This document shows positions 32,929-43,601 of a stretch of 64,000 nucleotides of DNA, one piece after another; position 1 is the first letter of the stretch, and every line of letters starts with the position of its first letter. The stretch lies in the NCBI GenBank assembly GCA_949987705.1, contig OX465282.1, forward strand, positions 13,256,501 to 13,320,500, read 5' to 3'. Origin of the DNA: Thereva unica (taxonomy: Eukaryota > Arthropoda > Insecta > Diptera > Therevidae). Made by a program: the position numbers and the translations under genes. Below the pieces are notes generated by a model that was not told the DNA's origin, did no database searches, and worked only from the letters and a program-made list of their open reading frames with translations.

Positions 32929-34965
32929 GAGAGCCGATAAGAATCAACACCCGGGCCCCATCCAAGACGGAAATAGTAACCGCAATTCATGCGATGGCCA
33001 ATGGTAAAGCAGCTGGAAAAGATGGCATCCCGGCAGAATTGTTGAAAGCCGATTCAAGCCTCATAGCAGATGCGCTTCAGCCAATCCTGGAAATAGCATG
33101 GAACACCTGTACCTTTCCGGAGGATTGGACGGAAGGTATCATAGTCAAAATACCCAAAAAGGGGGACCTAACAATATGCGACAACTGGAGAGGCATCTGT
33201 CTATTATCTACTGTGGGTAAAATCTTGTCCCACGTTATATTATCAAGGATAAGAGAGGCAGTAGACCGAACGCTTAGAAGGCAGCAGGCCGGATTCAGGA
33301 AGGGCCGCTCATGTATAGACCATATTAACACCTTGAGAATCATAGTGGAGCAGTCTACTGAATTCCGATCCCCCCTTTACCTAGCTTTCGTAGATTATGA
33401 GAAAGCGTTCGACTCGGTTAATAGGAGCTTTATATGGCAGGCATTACGGCGACGTGGACTGCCTGATAAAATAATACCATGTTTCCATCGCACTCGAAAT
33501 CTTCCGATTTCGGCAAAAATGAGGATTTCGGACGAAATCTCGTTTGAAATCTCATGTTTTAGCATATAAAATGAAATCGCCTTTCGGAGGAGATTTCAAT
33601 GAAATCTCGATCGAAATCTTGGTAATGAGTATTCAGCCTATTCAGCAAGTGGGAAATTTTGGGGAAATTTCTCAGCTGTAAAAAATTCTGACAGTACGAA
33701 TTTGTCATTTTTAAATTTTCTATCTTTAACGTTTAAAATGGAGCTTAAATGAATGTTTATTTTTTTTCCTTATTTTACAGCCTATTCTTTCAAAATTCCT
33801 CAGTTTTGTTGATATAATTAGGGTTTTAAAATTTGATGTGCAAGTTTGTTATGACAAGCGAAAACTGCCTGGTGCGATGGAAACACATTTGGATTTCGCC
33901 AAATCGTTTTATCAAAACCTGCGGATTTCAAGTGCGATGGAAACATGGTATAATAGAATTGATAAAAGCCCTTTACAACAATTCCAAATGCAGAGTTCTC
34001 CATAATGGAAAATTATCCGACAGCTTCGAGGTGAATTCAGGAGTACGACAAGGATGTCTACTTTCGCCATTACTATTTCTTATAGTAATAAATGACATCC
34101 TTGTCGACGCTCTAGATAATAGAACAGGCGGCATACAATGGGGTTTGCTAGACCGCCTTAAGGACCTCGACTACGCGGATGATATCTGTTTGCTGGCCCA
34201 CAGACATCAGGAGCTAAAAAACATGTTAAACAATTTGGCAACAGAAAGTAGTCTAGCAGGCTTAAGGCTGAATCCGAACAAAACCAAAGAAATGCGGATA
34301 AATGCAAACACACTTGAACGAACTGCGCTGAATAACCGTGACGTGGAACTGGTAGATAAATTCTGCTACCTCGGTAGCATTATTACCGAAAATGGCGGTA
34401 CAGAAGAAGACGTCAGTTCCAGAATAAATAAAGCACGAGGCGCATATGCATGCCTGTTCCGCATATGGAGATCAACGGAGATCTCAACTAACACCAAATT
34501 GCGGCTGTTCAACTCCAACGTTAAGGCAGTTCTTTTGTACGGTTGCGAAACATGGAAAGTCACCCAATTCATCACAGGGCGCCTACAAGTCTTCATCAAC
34601 AGATGCCTGCGTCGTATCCTAAAAATCCGCTGGCCAGATAGAATTTCAAATGAAGAGCTATGGCGCCGTGCCGGCCAAGAAAGGATAGACGACCAAATCA
34701 GGCGAAGGAAATGGAATTGGGTTGGCCACACCTTGCGACGCGATAACGAAAACCTAGCCAAACAGGCCCTTGACTGGAACCCGCAAGGATCCCGTCGAGT
34801 TGGAAGACCTAGAACAACGTGGAGGAGGACCCTACTATCAGAGGCCGCAACAACTGGGAGATCCTGGTCAGAGCTGAGAGCTGTCGCGCAAAACAGAGTC
34901 CGCTGGAGGGCAACTGTTTCCGCCCTATGTCCCATGAGGGATTAAAGGGGCACAAAGAAAGAAGA
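32929..34965 (+). mobile_element. LINE-P, 5'-truncated, with 13-bp target duplication
   Basis: The RT region reads NGKAAGKDGIPAELLK, IVKIPKKGD, WRGICLLS, QQAGFRKGRSCIDHI, AFVDYEKAFDSVNR (motif A). After an inserted MITE it reads GVRQGCLLSPLLF (motif B) and DYADDICLLAH (motif C), then FCYLGSIITENG, LLYGCETWK, RRRKWNWVGHTLRR and a C-terminus ATVSALCPMRD (stop near 34945). Apart from the MITE the frame is open. The 5' end is truncated within the linker. The flanks carry the duplicated AGGTGGAAGGGTC. Other fragments of this family: 44718-45499, 50358-50640, 59990-60225. Confidence 0.88.
33477..33949. mobile_element. MITE (CCATGTTTCCATCGCACT ends), 473 bp, inside LINE-P RT
   Basis: Ends CCATGTTTCCATCGCACTCG and reversed CCATGTTTCCATCGCACTTG. 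ATAATA precedes it (33471-33476) and follows it (33950-33955). If one ATAATA is counted, the RT frame reads through as PDKIIELIKALY, the expected sequence, so this is a clean insertion between motif A and motif B. The element contains GAAATC-rich inverted blocks. Confidence 0.85.
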
Positions 34966-35866
34966 AGGTGGAAGGGTCAAAACATCTCGCAAAAATTTCT
35001 TCAGAAACTCCAACTTTAAACGTCACATATTTGAACGAAGAAGGGTCCTGATCCTTTTGTAGGAGCCTTCTACACAAAAGATCGCCTTCTGCAATATTCA
35101 ACGCTTTTGCGCAATATTTTAAAATATCATCCTCAGAAGTACGGACATCAAGACGAGATAGATGAAGCCATTTTTTGCCCCCAATGATATTTAACGAATT
35201 GTTGTTGTCAGAGTTGCTACCAATAATTTTTCTCGGTGCACGAGGTCTATTTACTTTCTTTTCAACTCTGATCCAGGCATTTGAATTAGCATCGCTTCGA
35301 CTTAGCAAATCCGCAATATCCGCAGTAGAGCAGCCAGCAGCATCAACCGACGTCAAATGTTGAGTCACTCCAACAGTGCTCAAGGTTGGGTTGATCTCGA
35401 CGTCAATAGAAGAAGATCCCGTATCAGGAGCTAGAACGGGGCTCGCAATTACGTCTGATGGTCGATCACTTCGCACAGCTGATACACTAACAGACGAGGT
35501 CGATGACCTCCTCTGAGAAATATTTGCCGGAACATAAGTTTTATTCTTTGAACCGGGCTGTATTCTTTTTGAAAGTAGTTCATCGATCTTCAGTTTAGGG
35601 GCAACTCCCGCTACACCTTGCTTGAGAGACTCCAATTCTTTTGTTATTGTTTCGAGCCTAGATAATATAGTAGAGATAGGAAACTCTACACACCATTTAC
35701 AGCGCCACACAACCTGCGCACTTTTTTTCAGAATTGCGAATTCATTATCACCAATCAATGTACATCTTTTGTGAAATTTTTTCCCACAAAAAGCACAACT
35801 AATGTCACTGTCTTTAAATAAATCCTTTTCGCACTTAAAGCACTTTCCCAACGACATTATTAGCAA
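34966..35866 (-). pseudogene. LINE-J ORF1 with PHD-type zinc finger, interrupted
   Basis: ORF1 proteins of several CR1/Jockey-group LINEs carry an N-terminal PHD-like finger. Here MSLGKCFKCEKDLFKDSDI is followed by CAFCGKKFHKRCTLIG and WRCKWC, giving a C4HC3-like spacing (residues about 8-62), then a helical stretch (LSRLETITKELESLKQG), a serine-rich linker and an RRM-like tail (WLHLSRLDVRTSEDDILKYC, SSFKYVTFKVGVSEE). The frame reaches CFDPST at 34966, where the LINE-P insertion starts. On its far side, from 32928, the same frame continues WPKGILVRAF and stops near 32843. WP-G-LVR-F is the expected end of such proteins, so the insertion cut an otherwise open ORF1. Confidence 0.85.
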
Positions 35867-35964
35867 ATACGGAAAACAATTGGCAGAGAAGAAAATTAAT
35901 ATTCAGAGTGTTCGAAAAACACGTCTTCACAGCGAGAGCACTTGAATGATAGTGAATGTTAAGG

Positions 35965-36085
35965 CCGATGCAGCAAAACTGTTCAACACAAGAAACTGCG
36001 GAGCAGAGAGACGTCTGGAGGAAGAAGCTGATGGAGGCCAAGGCTCGAATTGGGCTGTAGAGCCATCGAAGAAGAAGAAGAAGGA
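35965..36085 (+). mobile_element. RTE-type LINE 3' end
   Basis: Reads RDVWRKKLMEAKARIGL and stop, then GCTGTAGAGCCATCGAAGAAG and a GAA-rich tail. Related to 2044-2275 and 62765-62940. It lies upstream of LINE-J on the other strand. Confidence 0.6.
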
Positions 36086-36242
36086 TCGAATTGCGTAATA
36101 TGTTCTCTACTGACTCAGATTTCAAAGCGTTTTAGTCGAGTTTTTGAAGTAATGTTACTGAAAATTTGGTAAACACTGCAGTGATCGGGTAGTCGGAAGG
36201 AGACTTCAATCCCAAGTTCCCGCGAGAAGACTCCGCCTCCCA

Positions 36243-36900
36243 CTCGACCCCATACATGAGGCTGTCTTGCAAATCAACCAGCAAAGCGACAGGAACCGAA
36301 CTATCAACATATTCTCAGATAGTCATACGGCTCTGAAGACGCTGCACTCTTGCACTAATAACTCCAGAACTATCTCTAAATGCTGCAGACCTCTTAACGA
36401 GATGGCTCAACAGTTCAGGACCCTCCTCATATGGGTGCCTGGTCACCGAAATATAACGGGAAACTGTAAAGCTGACGAACTGGCTAGGAAAGGCACGATC
36501 GCCACTCTCCTTCCTGGAAAAGAAAGGGTTGGTATGCCTTGGGCCACCTTTAAACACCACACAATGCAATTAGCAGAAAAGCATTGGAGGGATCTTAACA
36601 AATGTACCTCGGCCAAAACGACTTGGCCCTCTTACGATCTCAGGCGAACCACCTCACTGCTGAGCCTCGGTAGACGAGACCTCTCAGTTACAGTGGGAGT
36701 GCTGACCGGACACTGTCTGATAGGGACGCATGCGGCCCGCTTAGGTCTCAAAACCTACGATTTCTGCAGAAGCTGTCAGAATATAGACGAAGAAGAAAGT
36801 GTTAAACACCTTCTCTGTCACTGTCCTAAGCAAAAGGAGGCTTACCACTTTTGGTGAACCCTTCCTAATATCCCGAAGTTTGGGATCCCGCAACTAAGAA
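36243..36900 (+). pseudogene. LINE-R RNase H and C-terminal domain
   Basis: The frame around 36267-36857 reads INIFSDSHTALKTL (Asp), LIWVPGHRNITGNCKADELARKG (His, Asp), then LTGHCLIGTHAARLGL and CRSCQNIDEEESVKHLLCHCP, the zinc-knuckle-like C-terminus of I/LOA-type LINEs. The N-terminal catalytic residues are absent, so it is 5' truncated. A tail with CCTAACCTAACCTAACC at about 37043 ends the transcript part. Confidence 0.8.
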
Positions 36901-37478
36901 GATTCATTACGTCCTCGAGGTGGTTTACCGAAGAAACGACACTTTAACATTGGGTTTAAAGTGGGATCATTATGGCATCACAACGGGTCTATCCCTTTGG
37001 CCTAAGTGTTTGGGCTGTGCACCAGCAGCTCAGCGAGATCTAACCTAACCTAACCTACCGAAAATTTAAGCGGTCACAAGCTGAATTGCTATCAAATATC
37101 CGTTGATTTGTTGATAGGGCTCAAACAAAACTTTCTTCTATTTTAGGCGGTAAACGTGGTAAACTTTTGGTGAACCCTTCCTAATATCCGGAAGTTTGGG
37201 ATCCCGCAACTAAGAAGATTCATTACGTCCTCGAGGTGGTTTACCGAAGAAACGACACTTTAACATTGGGTTTAAAGTGGGATCATTATGGCATCACAAC
37301 GGGTCTATCCCTTTGGCCTAAGTGTTTGGGCTGTGCACCAGCAGCTCAGCCAGATCTAACCTAACCTAACCTACCGAAAATTTAAGCGGTCACAAGCTGA
37401 ATTGCTATCAAATATCCGTTGATTTGTTGATAGGGCTCAAACAAAACTTTCTTCTATTTTAGGCGGTAAACGTGTTGT
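36847..37478 (+). repeat. 316-bp tandem duplication
   Basis: The segment from CTTTTGGTGAACCCTTCC to GGCGGTAAACGTG occurs twice head to tail at 36847-37162 and 37163-37478. The two copies are nearly identical (CCCGAAG against CCGGAAG, GCGAG against GCCAG). It spans the LINE-R 3' end, its CCTAA repeats and about 110 bp of flank, so it formed after the LINE inserted. Confidence 0.92.
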
Positions 37479-37526
37479 ATATATTATATGCTAGCCAGCC
37501 AGTTAACATCTTTTAAGTACCCGAAA

Positions 37527-40500
37527 CTCCACCGTCGTCTGGTCCCAAGCCCAGAGTGTGAAAGGAGGAGGGTTGTCGACCTGCCGAGTTGATCGTAAAA
37601 ACTAGGCAAGAAACCGCATGGATACACGAACTAACCATTCACGAAATAATGCTACTGCATCCGGGGCAGCCGATGCGCCAGCACTGGGGACCAGGGATGC
37701 TGGTGAGAAATGGGTTACTGGCCGAACACCCAAATTAGTCACACCGAAAAGGGAATTAAAATTCGCTGCGTGGAATGTACGAACAGGACATCACGTTGGT
37801 CAAAAGGAAATCATAGCAATGGAATTGTTGAAATGCAAAATATCAATTGCTGCGCTATCGGAACTGCGGCTTACCGGATCCGGGATATTGACAATCGTCC
37901 CGCCAACAATCGACGAAACGATGATGCTTTACTATTCCGGTGGTGAGAAAAGAGAGGCCGGCGTCGGCTTTATGGTCGACCGACGGGCTGCCAGCAGCGT
38001 TATCGCATTCCAACCGATATCCGAGCGTTTGGCGGTTATAACCATCAGTGGAACGATCAAGACCCATATCATATCCGTTTATGCGCCAACCGAGACCAGC
38101 ACGGACACGAACAAGGACGAATTTTACGATCAGCTTCAACAGACGCTGGATATGATACCTCAAACCGAATTAATAATTCTCGCGGGGGATTTCAATGCAC
38201 ATTCAGGAGTAGATCGAACCGGCTGGGAAGAAACCATGGGCAAATTCGGACACGGAGTAATTAATGACAACGGCTTACGCCTGCTTTCATTCGCATCGTC
38301 AAACAACTTGATCGTTGGCAACAGCATTTTCCGCCATCCACTCAAACACCAACTCACCTGGCGAAATCCATCCGGCAAAGACTCGGCGATGTTAGACTAC
38401 GTTTTGATCAACACAAGATTCCGATCGACGCTTAAAGACGTACGTGCAATGCGTGGACCCGATTGCGGATCGGACCATTATCTTGTTCGAGCGAAATTGC
38501 AGATGCGATTGCAAAGAGCGAAGAAAACGGAGCCACCACCAGCCAAGAAAAATTGGGCGTGCCTACGGGACCCGGCCATCGGGCGAGAGTTTCAAATGGC
38601 ATTATCCAACAAATTCGCGGCGCTCGCAATACCGGACGATATCGATGTAGAAGAAAGGCAATTGTCGGAGTCTATTGTGGAGTGTGCAATGGAGTTGTGT
38701 CCAACTATCCGTAAACGGACGCAGCCATGGATCTCGGACAGCTGTCTGGACCTCGTCGATCAGCGGAAGCGCATGAAACACGTCGACTTTGAGGAATACC
38801 GAAAATTGAACAAAGAAGTTCGGCAGAAAATGAAATTGGAACGAGAAGCGTACTGGAATAACGTTGCGGCCGACATGGAAAAAGCGGCGTCGAGGCACGA
38901 GTACCGGACGCTGTACCAGACAATCCGCCGGTTAGGCGGCAAAACAACATCAACAAACGACAACATCAAAAAATCGGATGGAACTTTTGTGACTTCTGCC
39001 CATGAACGCTTGGAGCGGTGGAGAGTATTCTTCCACCAGCTGTATAACCACGATCCGCCGCAAGGTCCAGCACCCGAACCACCGATTATCGAACAGCCGA
39101 TGAATCAGTTTCTCGATACCGAACCAACAATTATCGAGGTGAAGACAGCAATAAAATCGCTGAAAAATGGAAAAGCGCCGGGAATAGACCAAGTAACCGC
39201 CGAGATTATCAAAGCTGGAGGTGATGTCTTATCACAACGACTTCATGTCCTCATAACACACATATGGCATTCGGATCGTGTCCCTTCGGTATGGAAGAAA
39301 GCGATCGTTGTCCCAATTTTGAAGAAAGGCGACAGTCGGGAATGCAAGAATTATCGCGGTATTAGCCTTCTTTCGATCGTCGGTAAAGTATTTACGAAAA
39401 TAATACAATCGAGGCTACAGAAACATCGAGAGCAAACGAGCCGGGAGGAACAAGCGGGATTTAGACCACATCGAGGATGCATTGATCAAATATTCGCCCT
39501 CCGTCAGTTAATGGAAGAAAGAATCCGTTGCGGCAAACGAATTGTCGTCGTTTTCATCGATTTCAAATCCGCTTTCGATTGCATCGATTGGAACAGCTTG
39601 TGGAGAGTCTTGGTAACCGAACACATGCCATTGAGAATCATCCAACTTCTCCAAGCGTCGTACGATGGCTCAACCAGCAGCGTTCGTATTCGAAACGACT
39701 TATCCGAGGAGTTCCCGATTCAGACGGGTGTCCGACAGGGAGACGTCGCTTCGCCACTTCTCTTCAACGTTGTGATCGACGCGATTATGCGTGAAGCATT
39801 CGATGGACGACTCGGAGTTCAATACGACGACAACAACTTCGTAACAGACTTAATGTTCGCCGACGATAGCGCTGTTTTCGCCGACACGGATGCCGAAGCA
39901 ACGGACATCTTATACGATATTTCCCGCATCGCCCAATCATACGGGTTAAAAATCAATGCGGAAAAGACCAAAGTGCTCACAACGGATGGATCAAGAGCCA
40001 GTGTTCCCCTCGATGGAACCCAAATCGAACAGGTTCCAAGGTTCAAATATTTGGGATCATTGGTTGAGGAAACGAAAGTAGCATCGACGGCCGACGTTCA
40101 CAGCCGTATCGGCCAGGCAACAGCAACATTCGCCTCGCTCAAGTGGTGCATATGGAAACGAGCAAATATCTCCATCAAAACAAAACTACGTCTTTACCGA
40201 ACGTTGATTCTTCCGATTCTTCTTTATGGATCTGAAACGTGGACACTGCTCAAACCGGACGTTAAGAAGCTCGAGGTCTTCCAAATGCGATGTTTGAGGC
40301 AGATCCTCCGTGTCTCACTCCGTGATCGCCTTCGAAACGAGGTTGTCAGACAAAGATGCGATCAGCAAACACTGATCGAAGAAGAAATGCAAAAACGTCG
40401 ACTACGGTGGTTTGGACATGTTTGCCGAATGGATGATAACCGCTTGCCACGTAAACTTCTCTGGCGAGACCGTCCTGCAGACTGGAGAATACAGCGATCG

Positions 40501-40717
40501 GCACCGAAGAAAACCTGGTTGAAGAATATCGAGGGTGACTTAAAGAATCAACGATTATCAGTTACCGAGGCTCGAGACACCGCCAAAAACCGAGAAGAAT
40601 GGAAGCGAATCGTGAATAGAGTTCGGGACCCAGCGGCACCGACAGCAGCGTATCCGTTGCGGGGACGTCCCGCTCGGACCGCCAGCTAACGGATCAAAGA
40701 AGAAGAAGTAGAAGAAG
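37527..40717 (+). mobile_element. Full-length RTE-type LINE with 12-bp target duplication
   Basis: AAGTACCCGAAA occurs at 37515-37526 and 40718-40729, flanking a 3.19-kb element: an approximately 90-bp leader, one long intact ORF, a very short 3' end and a GAA-repeat tail. This is the standard RTE architecture and size. The exact target duplication and open ORF indicate a young, possibly active copy. Confidence 0.93.
37618..40689 (+). CDS. RTE endonuclease-reverse transcriptase, 1023 residues, intact
   Basis: Performs target-primed reverse transcription of its own RNA. The apurinic-type endonuclease occupies about residues 45-295, with all key residues visible: AWNVRTG (N53), ALSELRL (E82), LAGDFNAHSG (D191, N193), MLDYVLI (D260) and GSDHYLV (D286, H287). 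The RT spans about 500-830: NGKAPGIDQVTAEI, YRGISLLS, QAGFRPHRGCIDQI, VVFIDFKSAFDCIDW (motif A, near 646), GVRQGDVASPLLFN (motif B) and LMFADDSAVFA (motif C, near 746). The C-terminal part has LLYGSETW and RLRWFGHVCRMDDNRLPRKLLW, typical of the RTE/BovB lineage. No stop or frameshift is present. The ATG at 37618 is the first in frame and follows the leader also seen in the mini-copy at 43602. Codon choice is more GC-rich than surroundings. Confidence 0.95.
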   Translation: MDTRTNHSRNNATASGAADAPALGTRDAGEKWVTGRTPKLVTPKRELKFAAWNVRTGHHVGQKEIIAMELLKCKISIAALSELRLTGSGILTIVPPTIDETMMLYYSGGEKREAGVGFMVDRRAASSVIAFQPISERLAVITISGTIKTHIISVYAPTETSTDTNKDEFYDQLQQTLDMIPQTELIILAGDFNAHSGVDRTGWEETMGKFGHGVINDNGLRLLSFASSNNLIVGNSIFRHPLKHQLTWRNPSGKDSAMLDYVLINTRFRSTLKDVRAMRGPDCGSDHYLVRAKLQMRLQRAKKTEPPPAKKNWACLRDPAIGREFQMALSNKFAALAIPDDIDVEERQLSESIVECAMELCPTIRKRTQPWISDSCLDLVDQRKRMKHVDFEEYRKLNKEVRQKMKLEREAYWNNVAADMEKAASRHEYRTLYQTIRRLGGKTTSTNDNIKKSDGTFVTSAHERLERWRVFFHQLYNHDPPQGPAPEPPIIEQPMNQFLDTEPTIIEVKTAIKSLKNGKAPGIDQVTAEIIKAGGDVLSQRLHVLITHIWHSDRVPSVWKKAIVVPILKKGDSRECKNYRGISLLSIVGKVFTKIIQSRLQKHREQTSREEQAGFRPHRGCIDQIFALRQLMEERIRCGKRIVVVFIDFKSAFDCIDWNSLWRVLVTEHMPLRIIQLLQASYDGSTSSVRIRNDLSEEFPIQTGVRQGDVASPLLFNVVIDAIMREAFDGRLGVQYDDNNFVTDLMFADDSAVFADTDAEATDILYDISRIAQSYGLKINAEKTKVLTTDGSRASVPLDGTQIEQVPRFKYLGSLVEETKVASTADVHSRIGQATATFASLKWCIWKRANISIKTKLRLYRTLILPILLYGSETWTLLKPDVKKLEVFQMRCLRQILRVSLRDRLRNEVVRQRCDQQTLIEEEMQKRRLRWFGHVCRMDDNRLPRKLLWRDRPADWRIQRSAPKKTWLKNIEGDLKNQRLSVTEARDTAKNREEWKRIVNRVRDPAAPTAAYPLRGRPARTAS

Positions 40718-40784
40718 AAGTACCCGAAAAAGTACATCAAAATAACACTGTCGACTTTTTGAAACTGCTTCCATCCAATGGCAC

Positions 40785-41520
40785 TGCAGCCAGAGGCGGC
40801 GCTTTCATAGATACAAATGGTACACTTGCACCGGGCGCAATTAGGCAGGGGCGCAATTTCTGAAATTAAATTTAAAAAAAAATGGAAACTTTGAAAAAAA
40901 AAAATCCCGTGACTTCATTTTCATCTATTCATTCAGAACTCATTTTTTTTACCTCGATTCATTTTTCCAATTGCTTATCTCGTTAAAATATTCTGTACGT
41001 CTGCCCCCGAACTCATATGAATCGAAAGAAGTTACACGATATGATTTTATCGGATCATTTACTTAATACAGAATTAATCGGAAAGTCTCAAAGTTCATTA
41101 AACAATGGGAGAGAAGCTGGAGGAAACTAGTAAAATCATGATGGAAGTTTACTCTCCAGGAAGCTTCTGCATTGCAATTATTCGAAATCAAATGAAAACG
41201 AGGTTAAACCGAGATTGGGTTAATAGGAACGTGACAGAAGAGGGATTGAAACCTGCGATAGAAACATTTTTCCCATTCGAGATATCGCAGATTGGCGAAA
41301 TACTGTCCATTTTCTCCAATGCGACAAGTAGGTAATTGCACTTAAGCTGGGGCGGCGCTTTCATAAGGTTTCATAACGGCAAATGGGGCAATTGCACCGG
41401 GCGCAATTTGACTGCGACGCAATTTTTCCATTATCCTTCATTGCGATCAAAAAATGAGGAGCATGCTGGCATACTATACCGGGCGCATAAAACCCAAGCA
41501 CCGGCCCTGACTGCAGCCCA
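40785..41520 (+). repeat. Dispersed repeat fragments (GGCGGCGCTTTCATA / CACCGGGCGCAAT)
   Basis: Two similar blocks at 40793-40866 and 41346-41415 share GGCGGCGCTTTCATA, CAAATGG and GCACCGGGCGCAATT. The right side ends with CACCGGCCCTGACTGCAG. The open frame at 41105-41335 between them has no recognised motif. Possibly one non-autonomous element with an internal duplication. Confidence 0.45.
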
Positions 41521-41529
41521 AATAGATCC

Positions 41530-42950
41530 TTAGTCTCCTGGGCATTTTGGAACTGTTTGTACAATTTTTCTGGTTTTACCACTTAAGCACAGAACAAAGT
41601 CATGCTTCTGATAGATTTGAACGCCCTCAAGAACTTTTGTTTAAGAGCATAACATCACCTAAGAAGACAGTAAAATGTTGGAAAATTTCTTTTTTTTTAA
41701 ACGGCACATGAAGAAATCGCTCCGAGGTCCAGGTTTTGGTATATTTCATCAGTGTTGGGCCGTGTAGCGCTTTCTTTACCAAACTAGTTGGACCAATGTG
41801 AAGGCGTCCGCTATTTCATTGCGTTCAAAGTCCTGATATCACGAAACCCAAAAAATTGTGATCAGATTGAGAATAGTGAACAAAAGTTGACAATCCCAAA
41901 CTATCGGATGAAGTGAGATTTATTGATGTTTATGTAGACTCTAATCCCAAAAATAATGAGGTAATGGCAGTTTCAATCTCTAAACAATCTCTTCTAACAA
42001 ATAGATCGTTAATCATGTAAGGCGTGCTTTTCTACATTAGATCTGAAAAGTGGTTACTATTAAATTCCCATTAGTGAAAAATCAAGACCATTAACTGCAT
42101 TCGTTACGTTTGTGATGGGCCCTATGAATTCCTGATACTACAATTTGCAATTTGTAATATACCGGGAATATTGCAAAAAAGTATTAATAGTGTGCTGGGT
42201 CCCTTGAGATTTACAATAGCTTTAGGTTATTTCAATGATATGCTAATTCCGACAGTAACTGAGTGGGAGGATGTCGATAATCTCAAAGCAGAGAGTAATA
42301 TGAGAAACGGAATTCTGCTCGAACTTTTAATTGAAGACGAAAAGGTTAAATCTAGCCACAGAAAATTAGAGTGTGTTCAAAGTTTTAAAAGTACAAAGAA
42401 CACGAGGTGATGCAATTCATAATAGAACCTTCTAGCGATTTCCGACAGTTCATAAAAGTATTCGCTACATTAGCTCGTCCATTTACTAGACCTATGAAGA
42501 GAAATATTGATTGGAGATTCGACAGTAAGAAAGAGAATGTTTTCTTGTTATGAAAGGCTAAGGCACTGGTCCTTGCTATTCATACTAACGGGACATATGC
42601 AGAAGTTCATATAGACAAAAGTTAAGTTGGCTGCTATTATTCTACAGAGGCAGAAGTAGGATAAGATCCATCCAGAACTGAATATTAGTAGGCAGACCCA
42701 GTTTGCTGTGTTTACGCCCGTCCAAATCGCATTAGAAAAATCTCCAAAATCGCCTCAGTAATTAATGAACGCCCCTTTATTCGTTCCTGATGAAGACTGC
42801 AGAGGTGTAGAAATAAATGAAGAGACTATTATCAGAAGAGAGCTACTAGGAGACCCAAACATTTGAATGGCTATATACATATAGGAAATCGAGGACGGGT
42901 GATTGAAGGTTAGCAGAATCCAGAACTTTTATAAGAGTTGGGCTATCTAT
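41530..42950 (+). pseudogene. Decayed Ty3/gypsy-type pol remnant
   Basis: Around 42171-42410 the frame has the pattern of a Ty3/gypsy reverse transcriptase after the primer-grip region: an RF-IAL-YF-DMLIP segment in the place of the usual YMDD box region, then a thumb-like stretch. Downstream pieces to about 42850 resemble the RNase H start. Stops and indels are frequent, the usual YMDD is replaced by YFND, and no LTRs, gag or env are visible. It is an old inert fragment. The part 41530-42105 shows nothing definite. Confidence 0.5.
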
Positions 42951-43560
42951 GAAAATTCATTTGCTACGTTCTTCTGTACGTTCAAAGTTCATTGTCTGGC
43001 AGGCCTTTATCAGCCCTTCCGCTTGAAAAGTACTGCACCGGTAGGTGGCAGCACAGTGAACTGATAGTGGTCTCTAGATAAACTACTACCCCAACACCCT
43101 CTGAGGCCTCGGAGTCGTCGCATTCACCAATGCGTACATCGAACTTCCTCAGATCCGTTTCCCCACTCTCTTCTTGAGGGTATTTTGACGGAGAAGTCCT
43201 TCTTGAAGGTGAATCTAGAGGACTGATAGTGGATGTTGGTAGGATTTTGATGTCCAGATCCCCAAATTTCTCATTCTGAAGCTACAAGAGGCTAGGTATG
43301 TTATGTGAAGGTCGAGGGAGTGGCAGGTGCAAGAGAATATTAAGGGCGTTAGTGACGCTCAACGCTGACTACTATACTAACGAACCATACGTGAGAATTG
43401 GATGGGCCGCCGCTGTTTACATCAACATGACCATTTTGGCTTGAGGTTTCATTGTATGATGAAGGTATTTTTACAGGCATAGACCAACAAGCCTGCCTTC
43501 TTTACCTTTTCTTTATGTTGGACTATTAAACCCATAAATTCTCCCGGGGGGGATAAAGTG
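42951..43560 (-). pseudogene. LINE-R fragment, duplicate of intron segment 22550-23440
   Basis: Shares extended similarity with 22620-23340, for example AGTGGTCTCTAGATAAACT, ATCGAACTT, CTCTCTTCTTGAGGG and GACGGAGAAGTC, in the same orientation. Both appear to come from the same decayed antisense LINE family. No intact frame. Confidence 0.55.
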
Positions 43561-43601
43561 ACAGGGTGCTCTTCAAATTTAGAGAGGTTGAAGGCTTTAT
43601 T

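Larger units (their letters stand above)
31198..35990 (-). mobile_element. LINE-J, two-ORF non-LTR retrotransposon, split by LINE-P
   Basis: Minus strand: ORF1 from 35866, then an insertion of LINE-P (32929-34965), then the rest of ORF1 and ORF2 down to 31198. A 13-bp repeat AGGTGGAAGGGTC at 32916-32928 and 34966-34978 flanks the insertion, and one copy counts as LINE-J sequence. ORF2 stops inside the RT domain, so the 3' half is missing, unusual for LINEs, which normally lose the 5' end. A later deletion is likely. Confidence 0.85.

Noticed and set aside
37043..37062. Telomere or telomere-proximal sequence (CCTAA repeats)
   Set aside because: Only three repeats, at the end of a LINE, and duplicated with it; no array.
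38432..39192. Minus-strand ORFs inside the RTE
   Set aside because: Shadows of the intact 1023-residue plus-strand ORF.
41530..42950. Intact LTR retrotransposon or endogenous retrovirus
   Set aside because: Only broken pol-like pieces; no LTR pair, gag, env or primer site is visible.
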